NCBI RefSeq assembly: GCF_964199755.1
Contig: NC_133896.1
Location: 82,489,815 to 82,553,814 of the forward strand
From: Larus michahellis
Taxonomy: Eukaryota > Chordata > Aves > Charadriiformes > Laridae
Reading direction: 5' to 3'
DNA length: 64,000 bases
The first letter of the stretch is position 1, and each line of letters starts with the position of its first letter. Below are positions 1 through 10,200 of the stretch, in pieces. The position numbers and the translations under genes were made by a program. The notes below the pieces were generated by a model that worked only from the letters and a program-made list of their open reading frames with translations, was not told the origin of the DNA and ran no database searches.

Positions 1-3000
1 CCCACGTCACTGTCCTCCTCACTGTGTTTCTTGCTCCCAGATGAACACATGAAAGAGAAGAAATAAGGAAAACAGAGGCAGAGAACAAAGAGGAGAAGGA
101 GGGATGGGAAGGTGGAGCAACCCTTGCCTTCCAGGTGCAGCAGAAAGCCCTCTGTGTGGCCAGTTTCCCTTGAGGGGAGCTCCAGCTCCTCCAGCTCCCT
201 ACACCCAGCGAAGTGAGGTACCACTTCAAACTGGGGACCAGGCACAAGACCACCGGCCTTGAAATAGCAGCCTTCAAACTGGCAACGCTGGTCGGTACTC
301 AGGAGCTGTGACAGGAAAATGAGCAAGAATAACCACTGTGTGGGAAGTGACTGCAGGACACCTAACTCCTGTTTCAAGTCACAAGAGTTTATGAAAATCA
401 GCCACCAACTCTAGATCATGCTTCTAAAGTGGGACTCTGGCTGCTTTCTTTGTGGCTAGTCCAATTTCATGAGAAACCAGACTTAGCTGGAGCTATATTT
501 AAAACCATTTCCCCAGCTTACAAGAGAAGGCAACATAAGCAAGGTGAGAACAGGCAACATCTGGAGACTGGTGACGCAGCACCATGACAATTCAGGTTGG
601 AATGGCAGGGGAGATATATCTGTGTATGGGGTAAGTCCTAATGAAGACGGGGAAACCTCTCTGTGGACCCCAGTAGTGTAAGGAAAGGGAAGAATAAACT
701 GAGTTTAAAAAGTCAATGGCACGTGTTGTACTCTGCCCGCACAGCTGGTGGAACATGTCAACAGGACACTGCAACGGCCAAGAACACACGAGTCAGTGCA
801 GGTCCGTGTAGATGGGAGCAGCACCTACAGTCACTCGGGCTGAGGCTGTTTGTAACAGTCTGAGATAGGGACGGCACAGCATTAGCCAGGAAGGAGTATT
901 GATTCTAGGGGATAGTGTTGTGCAATAACCTGCATTGTGTGGTTCAGTCCTGAAGAACTATGGGACACTGTTAGAGGCAGCTTAATGGGTAATTTGGGCC
1001 GCAGCCACTTTTGTTCTAGAAATACCATCTAAATGCAGGCTTGGCTGCTTGCACATGAAGACACTGCCTGAAGTCCCCCGTGCTCTGAGTGCTCCATCTT
1101 TTCGACCAAAATATGTACAGTTAGTGCCTGATGAATCTTTGCGAAAGTCAGAAATTCAATGAAAGAAAAATTTTCCTAATCCTTTTGACCTAGAAATGTA
1201 ATTTTTAATGTAGTCTTTCAGTTATTCCCCTTTACGGAGTTAAATGGCTCTAGAGAACAATTTCTCCTTTGCTTATGAGACGATGTGTCACAGCTCTTCT
1301 TTCACTTCAGCCACCTTACCGTTTTACGTGGAGATGGTCATTCTCCACCAGCAAGTCACGGCACATGCACAGTGAAAAGATGTGTTCTCAGCACAAATCC
1401 CATGGGCTGGGAGGAGTTAACCCTGTGCTCAGCAGCTATCAACTGTGAGGAAAATCTAGCACAACCATCCATGGAAAAAAAATGCTGGAGATGATTTTCT
1501 GTATCTCTAGAAAATATAATGACATCTCAGGAAGGGAGGGTGTCAGTGGAGGAGTGGGCTATCAGGCAGTAAAGACGTCCAAAATACCAGATTTGGGCTG
1601 GAGCGAAGTCTGCCGACCAATCTAGAGGAAATACAACTAGAGACAAATAAACCCAAACACATGAGTTGCCAAGAATAACAGGCAATAAATTTTCTTTTAA
1701 TATTTTTGTGTGCATTATATGAACTCTAGCATTAAAACAGTGTTCTCCTGGAGAGGAGCACCTCTTCCTGTCCCTGCTGAAAGCAAGCAACAGAAAGGTT
1801 TCTAACCATTCCCCAAACTGCACGAACGTTAAATTTCTATATACTGTACAGTAGCTATGTTATACAGTTATATATCTATATCTATATCAGCTTACATTCA
1901 ACTCTAAATACAGGGTGAAGACTTGGCTTAGTCCAATTTCCAAGAGCTCCCTCTAACATCTCATCTCCATCCTACCTTCCTCCACACAGGCAAATTCCAC
2001 AGGCGTCCCACCATAGAAGTCAGTGGCTGACAGTAGCTTCAATGTCTTTGAGATCAAGCTCTCAGTGCCCTCCTCTCTACAGAAACGTGCATGCTCTCAC
2101 TACAGAGAAATTCCTCCTCCATCCCTAGTCTCACGAGCATCAAGTACTCAAGAGGAACATCATCCTCTGTGTAGGGGTGCCATACCCCTATGTATAGGAT
2201 GAAATTCCAGTCACTGCTTGGAATCCTTTCTTTTGTATACCGGATTAACACAGAGAGAGTTAGCCCATCTATGCCCAATTTTGACCTTACCTAGAACAAA
2301 TCTGTATCTGCACAGGGGTGTCTTCCCCTACCCAGAGGATGTAACCAGCTTCTTGCTGCATGCAACAGAAATCCAGGTCCTGGGGAGACACTCTTACATT
2401 AATTGTTTTGCTCTTTTTTTTCGGAGACGTCTGCCTCTGTGCAGCAAACTGTCCCCTGTATTGCGTGACCTTGGCTGTGTGCAGCACACCAGTGCTCCTG
2501 CAAGGCTGAACGGTATTCAGTTCAGCAGCAGAGTATATTATGTGAGGGGGGTGAATGCCTACTCTAGCAAACTGGCTTTCTGTTAGTTGGGAACAACACT
2601 TAGACATCCTAGAGACAGGGTCTTTCTCATCCGCTGCAGTGAGCTAAGCTGCTCAGCTCGGGTGCCCCACAAATCATGCCGCTAAGAGTCACATAGAGTG
2701 ATTAACGCACTTCAGACAGCTCTTCCCCACTTACCCTACCCAGTCTCACAGTGATAACTTCCCATATACCTGGAAATGTTTTCCCTATATCTGGAAAACA
2801 AAGTTCTTGAGCAAACTGCAGACATACAGTGCTACCAGAGTGAATTCTTTTCCCCAGGCTGGCCTTCCTCTGTGCTTATACTTGCAGATATTTCTACCTC
2901 CCCACCAGCACCCGGCTCTGCGCAGGTCAGCACAGCCAGAGAACCTTCAGGAAAACCCAGGGATCCCAATGATCCTTCTCCCACATCCCATTCCAATTTG

Positions 3001-4090
3001 TGACTCCTTTCTGCTTTGTGCAGGAGCACCCAGGTCAGGAGGTAGGAAGTCAAGTGGAGATATTGAAAGCAGGCTCAGCCAACTGGAGAGTTTGGAGGTA
3101 GCCAGACCAAGACAAGTCACCGGGACAAGCTAATTCATTGCAAGTTCCCAGTTCTGCAAGGACACACATGTTCTTCGTGGTCTCTCTTGGGCTCAGGACT
3201 GAAGGCAGCCATACTTCCTGCTCCCTGGAACGTGCCTGGAATGGGCATCAAGAGATTTCTTCAATAGGAAGGGAGGGACAGAACGGAAGACAGGAGAGGA
3301 GGGGAGAGGAAGAGGCAGAACTCTGTTCCAACATCATCTTCTTGAGAAAAATATAATGCCATATTAAATCCAGAATTCTTCCTTTCAGTAGCAGTTGTGT
3401 GTGAGGGAGGCAATGGGCTTGAGACAAAGAACTTCCCAGAGGCAGTTATAAATGATCTGCTGCCATACAGGGACAATGAGGTTTGCCTTGGGTTGAGGAC
3501 AGCTCATCTCCCAGTTCTGTCGCTTCTCTGAGGCCAGCAGACACAGGAGAAGGCTGTGCTATCACACAGCAAACTCAGTGGCTCAGGAGGACTAGAGAGG
3601 CTCAGGCTGACGAACCATATCTGAGCTTATACTGATGCCATGCAAGAAACCTAGACCAGGAGTCCTAGGGCGCACAAAGGTTTGCACTCCTCCATGAAAT
3701 GCAGCTCAGGCCATCTGTACCATTGGAGAGGACTACATCCTGTCCCCGTGCATGTTTCTCTGCAGGGGCAACACAAGAGAAGATGCAGTGCATTTATAAG
3801 GACCTCTGGGAAATGAGCAGTTCGTGGCCTGCCAAACAGAGTTTGAGAGAAAAGAGGGGAGCATCCCACATCCTCATCTTCTAAATCTGAAGATGACAAC
3901 AGCCACCATGACAGTCTAGCAGAGTGGGGACTCTGTGTACTGCAGCACCTGAAGAAGAGGATGTGGGGGAAGGTAGAGAAACAAGGAAACGGTGGGGAAA
4001 TCACAAGCAAGAAGGACTTGTCTTGGGTTGTAGGTAGTGGATGATGATTTCTCTTCTCTCCCTTCCTTTTTCTCTCCTGCTGTTGGTAGC
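1..4090. other. 3' flank of MFAP5, probably including its 3'UTR
   Basis: No exon with a recognisable protein was found on either strand. The MFAP5 stop codon lies at 4091-4093 on the minus strand, so its 3'UTR must run leftwards into this stretch. No canonical AATAAA is visible on the minus strand here; a variant ATTAAA lies near 1696-1701 and a TATAAA near 3786, but neither can be called as the real poly(A) signal. In mammals AICDA follows MFAP5 on this side. I looked for its zinc-binding deaminase motif and did not see it, so it probably lies further left. The stretch holds an AT-rich patch (about 1846-1892) and a short perfect inverted repeat at 2172-2190. Confidence 0.6.
2172..2190. repeat. 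short perfect inverted repeat with a related inverted copy
   Basis: The arms TAGGGGT (2172-2178) and ACCCCTA (2184-2190) are exact reverse complements around a 5-base loop. A related segment of about 35 bases (CATCCTCTG.GTAGGGG) recurs in the opposite orientation at about 2310-2341, so the two flank an imperfect larger inverted repeat of about 180 bases. This could be a decayed small DNA transposon or chance; no terminal repeats or target-site duplication were recognised. Confidence 0.35.
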
Positions 4091-4212
4091 TCACAGAGCA
4101 TCAGGCCTTTTGCGATGCTGGTCCAGAAGTTCTCTGCAAGGGAGATGCAGGGGTTGCCCAGATCGGCGGAGACGTCGAGAAGGAAGGCCAGCCAGCTGAC
4201 GACAGATCTCAT
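4091..4212 (-). CDS. MFAP5: MFAP5 last coding exon with stop
   Basis: Acceptor GTCTTCAG, phase 1 entry. It encodes DEICRQLAGLPSRRLRRSG, then a tail with one more cysteine in LPC, ending in DAL and TGA at 4093-4091. The CRQ.AGLP.RRLRRS part is conserved with mammals; the final 20 or so residues differ from the mammalian tail. RRLRR fits an R-X-K/R-R proprotein-convertase site. Confidence 0.92.
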
Positions 4213-7200
4213 CTGAAGACACAGCAGACACACACGTGTTGACAGATAATCAAAGCTTCCTTCAAGTTCCTCACCACCAGAACAGTTAGAGGTACATCCT
4301 TCACTGCATTTACAGAAACTGTTGGAACTGCTGAATCCTCATCTACATGAAGCAAGTGAACAAGTCCTTAGGCTTTTATTCATTTCCTTCTGGCTTTATT
4401 CATGCACAATACATATTAAAATCACTCATATTTTGCTGCAACACAGACCGCATAAGAAATCTAGACTAGATCCTGTTTCTGTTCACAAATTGAAATACTG
4501 AGAGTCACTCTTTAACCTCAAAGGAATGCTACTTTGAGTAAGGGTGTGTCTGGAGCTAGTAGAGCATGATCAAGATCGAGGAAGGCAGAGCTCTCATACT
4601 TCTTGCTACTATGATATCTACTTCCCAGTGCTTTTCATGGCACGCATACTGGATGCAAGGCTGCATCACATTACAGCTCCCTCAGGCCAAGTCCAGGGAA
4701 AGTACTACATATGGATCAGGGCTGGGTAATTAGATTGGAGACTCTACTAGATGGCCGCCGCTATTCTTCTAGGCTAGGCTGTGCTATCACTCACCTTGCA
4801 TGACCTCATTCTCCTTGCAGACAATGCGAGAGCACACCTCCTTGTTTATTATGTACATGCGACGGACACTGAGGGATCACCAAGAGCACGTCAAGGACAG
4901 CAGAGAAAGGCACAGGGATCCAAAGAAACAAAAAAGGGACACAGGCAATAAACATGTATATTCATTGATGAGGAGGCAAATCGTCAATTTTTAGGATTGG
5001 TTAGTCTAGAACAAGGCTGTTGTCAATAGGAAAGTAATCTTTATTGCGACTTCATTAATAGCCAAATAGTTTAAATATGGCTTACAATATGGGGCGCAAT
5101 ACAGCTCCTTAGTGCTGCACAGGTAATAGTTACTGCGTTCTTTTAATTAATCACCCTAAGAGGACGCTGTGAGGATGGGATTCATCATAGGGGAACCTCT
5201 AGTCTTCAAAGGAAACAACTGTTGAACTGGACATGCCATTTCTGGAGAGTTTTTAGGGCTTTTCTTGGGGACTGCTGGTTTCTTACCTTGTAACACAGAG
5301 GTAGCTGATACACTGCTTCACTGGTTTGTGAACAGAGTACAGGCGTGTGCAAGGGAACTTTTCTTCACGACAATCTGGGAATACAGACACACACACACAC
5401 ACACACACAGAGGTGCAATCCAGCATCATTGGCAGGTGCATTTATTCCGGCACACATATAACTTCATCACTAAGTACTGTCCTCCAGGCTTTTAGGGAAG
5501 GACCCTAGCCTCTATTTTCCGATTTCTTGTGAGAGATGAGAGATGGGGATGGTTTAGAGAAGAGGAAAATAAGGCAGACATTTCCAGTCCCCTTGCTTCT
5601 TAAGACAAAAGTAAGGGAAAGTTGAGTGAAGTGCAAAACAAGCCCACTGGGAATCCTCAACACAGAAGGCACATACTGTCAAGGGGACAGAGACAGGTAA
5701 ACAAAACGTAAATTGTAGTCGCATGTTTAAGACACGTGTTTCTAATAGATCAGCAATCTCATAATTCAGGACACAAACCTGGTTCCTTAATTTTCTGAAC
5801 AATGAACCCCATAGCTAAATATAATGTGTTTCCTTCTGAAATGCCAGGTCTTGGCCACTGGAAATGACAGAATATTGACCCATCCTGTCTGGTCTGGTGA
5901 TCTGCCAGTTCCTCCCCTTCTGGGTTTGCCACCCAGGGGAAGACTTCATCCTCCACTACGGTCATTCTCCAGTACTTCTAACTCAAGGAACAGGGTGAAG
6001 GGAATTTTCCAGGAGACAAAGCTCAGTTCTTGGCCAGCACCTGCCTGGAGAGGTAACAGGGTGGATGAAAGTGCATCTGGGAGGGGGTGCAGGCAGCAAA
6101 CTCAAACGTACCTGATGAAGCCGTAGTAGTTTCACTGTCAGACTGAACTGGAAGACAGAGGGTAGCAAAGTTAGCGTGATTTACCATGATTCCTTCCTAG
6201 AAACCAGCTTACTCAAAACAAATGACTGGAAAGCTCTTTCAAGAGCCCTCTGATGTAACTTCTAATGTGGAAAAAGATATCACTGTTACTGACCTGAAAC
6301 TGTAAGAGAAGGTTCAAGTCCAATATGAATCTACGCAGTCAACAATGATAAAATCTTTCCAAGCTTTACCATAAAGCATTACCATTACTGTTCAAAATTA
6401 CACTGTAAGGGCATCTCGACTTTCAAGAAATCTTGATGTTTAAAAGGTCAGGTAAACATAGTTAGTTGCTGTAAATGCTGTCCATCTAGACAAGAAGCAA
6501 AGGAGCCTGTGACTGCCTCCTCCTAAGCAACTTCCTAAGAAACAGCATCCTCAGACCACCGGTTCATGAATGTCCATGACAAGGCGTCAAAAGGACATTG
6601 GCTTGTTATTCCCTCTGATAAAGCAACCCACCTGTACCACAGCAAACCAGTACATTTTATTATTTACCCAGTGACCAACTGGAAAGAAACTCGGAGGACT
6701 GACTGCCAGGCACAAGTTTTCATCAACTGTTATAGAGGACTTACACTTTCCTGATCACGTGCCATAGTGTCAGCCAGAAGCACAGACCAAACACTTGGGT
6801 GCAGAGAGAAGGAGTCTCTCGGGCATCGAGGCTGTGGCTAGGGGCAGCCAGGGAAGGCAGGATTCTGTGTGTGCAAGGGACTGGGCAAGGAGACAGAAGA
6901 GGGGCCCGCAACATTTGGCTGTGAACTGAGAATAAACTCACCAGGACTAAGCAGCACAGGTGGTGTGACAGCTGCAGCTGGAAAAAGAGAAGGTGTTCTG
7001 AAAGATCTTAATTTGAGTTTTCAGCCTCTTTCTCCCTCCCACAGTTCTGCTGATGGCTCACCACTCCTGACCAGTAGCCATGCCACATATGGCTCATAGA
7101 CAACGCTGATCGTGTTGTTATCTGACAGAGTAACAGCAGGTTTTCCCTGCAAATATTTTGGGTGTCCTAGAGCTGATGGGACGCTGTAGAGGGTCCCTCG

Positions 7201-10200
7201 GCACATCCTTTGTGAAGAGTTCCTTCTTGATCCCTCAACAATAAACATTTTGAAGCCAAAGTGCTGTAAAGGCTTCACATTTCGTCTTTCCAGGTTGAGA
7301 TGTAGGTTAGCCACTGCCAGTTTGGTCTGGACACCAAGTCCTGTCTAACCTCCTACAGATTGTCAGGCCTCAGGCACTGAACACGAGACTGACACAGGTT
7401 GCTTTCACCTCCCATCCCCACAAGGAAGATCATACACCTTGCATATACAATATTGTTGCTTCCACTTTTATCCTCCAGTGTTGTCCCATGACAGCTGGTC
7501 AACTTGACCCACAGTACTCTAGCCAGATGATGAGCAGAGTCACAGGGCAGAGACCATGGAACTGCTGTCCTGGAGAATGGGACACGCCTCAGATGAGCTC
7601 TCCTACACACACAGCATACTTCCTGGCAACCACCAAGCGCTGCTGCTTTTCCTTTGTCTGTTGAACTGTATCATCGACCAGATGTGTTCTCCTTCTCCCT
7701 GCCCTGCCTTGTCCCCCCTCACCTCAGAGGGATGTGTTTGAGAGACTGCCCCAGCAGAGAGAGACATCATCGCTGAGGCCAGAGGTGCCATATTCGAAAC
7801 AGGACTCATATGGAAAAAGCGGGCAGGCTTCTTCTTGAGCCTCTGGCCCCCTCCTCCGTTCCCCATTGTGAGTCCAGCAGGATTAGCCTGTCTTGTAAAT
7901 GCCTACACTCCCATCAGGTCTGTGTCCTACCCCTGGGGCTATCTCCACAGCAAGGCCTGGCTCTCTAAGGAGGCACACTGCATGCTACAAGTGATCATCT
8001 TCAAGTGTCCTTCATCTACTCTGTATTTCGCATACATTTTGCTGCCGCCCAGTGACAGAGCTGTGGGCACAGCAGGGAAGTACTAAAAGAACAATATTTC
8101 CACCTCCCCATCCCACCACTGCTCAGAGTTTGCTTTTGGCTCTTTTCCCACCTCTGTCACCTGAGCACCCAAGCACAGCTGCTAGCTGTCAGCAGACACG
8201 CACACAGCCTGTGTCCCAGTGCTGCCTCGCTAACTGGTGAACTTGGCCAATTTCTTTCCCTTGCCATTTAGTCTCTTCCTTACTGCAAGCCCAGGCTTGC
8301 ATGAGCTTCAGATTTCATGGCTTCCTGCAGCGCAAACAACTTCAGAGAGCCCTGGTACACCAGGTGAGATGGGCATTTCCTTGGAGAACAGGCCATTAAG
8401 CCACCCTAAGTTCATCTCCTGGCACAGACCACAGAAAGGACTCCCAGATAAACCCTGGAAGGGCACTGCTAAATGTCAAAAGTGGGGAAGAGGAGTTTCT
8501 GCGCATAATGGATAATTTCTAGGGCTATGTAGGTAGGAGTAAAGGGGAAAAGGGGAAAAGAAGCCTGAAGATGCCAAAAGATAGGAGCTTACCAGAGGTG
8601 CTGATAAGAGAGTCGGTGCTAACTTCACCTGGAAAAGAGATAATGTCCTTGAGAGAGCTTGTCTTTGCTTTGTGGTCTCCTGCATAGCTAGCCATAGCAA
8701 GCTTGAATTACCTTGGCCACCATGGTAGGCTCTTACCTTGGCCACCATGGTAGGCTCAGGAGTCCAATCCAGCAAATACAGAACAAACACAGTACCCCCA
8801 TCCCACCCGTATCCATCCCCTTTTTCAGGGGGGTCCTGGCCTCCTGGCCCAGGACTGGATTTCTTAGTGCACACACTGCACCAACCCTTACTGAACTCTG
8901 GATTCATATTCTGACTTCTCAGATATGGCCACTATGGGCATCTTGATGGGAAAGACAGACATCTGAAACAAGGACGCTGATAGTTCCTGCAGCAGTAGGA
9001 CAGAAAGCTGAGGCACCCACTGCAGAGAAGGAGGGAAGCAACTCCAGAACCTAGGAGGCCTGACTGCGGAAATTCATCAGCAGATGAGTTTCTTTGAAAA
9101 GCAACCGATGGTAAAGCTGGGGTAGGTGCGATGGAGAGATAAAGTGTGAAGGAAAGGGAAGCTTGGCGGACACATTTTGGAACGGCTTCTGAATAGTTTT
9201 CCAGGAAACCCCAGGTAATGCACATGGCAGGATCATAGCAGGGGCTTCAGTCTGAAGAAAAGGCAGACCCTTGTGGTTCTGCTGGGTGCTGAAGCATGAT
9301 GCAAGCATACGTTCATTTTATCTTATCACGTCACAGAAATGGAAAAAGGTCCAGAGGGATAAAGCAATTCACCCCCAACAACATCGCCAGGATGAAGACC
9401 AGTCAATATCCTTTCTCAATGGCCTCACTGCTACAGCACCATGCCACCTGTGCACCCTTTTTCTTGGGATTTTCCTGAGCAGTGGTAAAAAGTTCCCTGA
9501 GCATCTCACGGCTGAAGAGTTATCAGGTCTCCTGGATCTCCCACAACCCTTGACTGAGAATATAACTTCATGCGCTTCAGCTAAGTATTCAGGAATGGAA
9601 CACCAGAGATGTGTTCCATAAATAATAAAGAATACATATATAAATAAAGAACATATATAAATATGTTCTTTATATAAATAAAGAACACACAACACTTAGC
9701 AGGTTGTCTTGGAGGGCTTGTTTAATCTTCACTGCAAGGCAAGCTCATAATGTCAGAGGCAAGGAAATGAAGAAGGTCATTTACAATTAATCAGGCTCTA
9801 AGTACAAAGGACAACTGTGTCACATGAGCAGTCTTTAGCACATAACATGCCTGTAATACTTACCAGTTGCACTTTCCAGTTCTTGCCCATTGACCATCCA
9901 TGGAAACCAGTCTGCAAAAGAAGAGAGGGGAGTGAAGAAAGGACAGAGAGAAGGATTTCTATAGTTTGCAGGCTTTGTGAAATGTTTTTTTGAGATGATG
10001 TCCAAGAGACACCACTGCCCTCTGCTGAAGAGAGAAAATATCTCCCCTCTGCCTCAGCCTCCACTCGGGCTGGGTTTGTTCTTCAAAGACTTGTGGATAC
10101 AGTGGGTCCTGATCCTGTCCCTGCTGCTTCACTAGGGTCAAAGGTTAGGCACAGGGACAAGACAGTAAATACCTCCAGATCTGCTACGGGACTTTGCATT

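Noticed and set aside
1-4090. Search for AICDA, the expected next gene
   Set aside because: No cytidine-deaminase motif or matching exon was seen on either strand.
6749-6797. Possible extra MFAP5 exon with good acceptor and GTAAGT donor
   Set aside because: The 49-base segment breaks the phase-1 frame of its neighbours and has no similarity to the protein.
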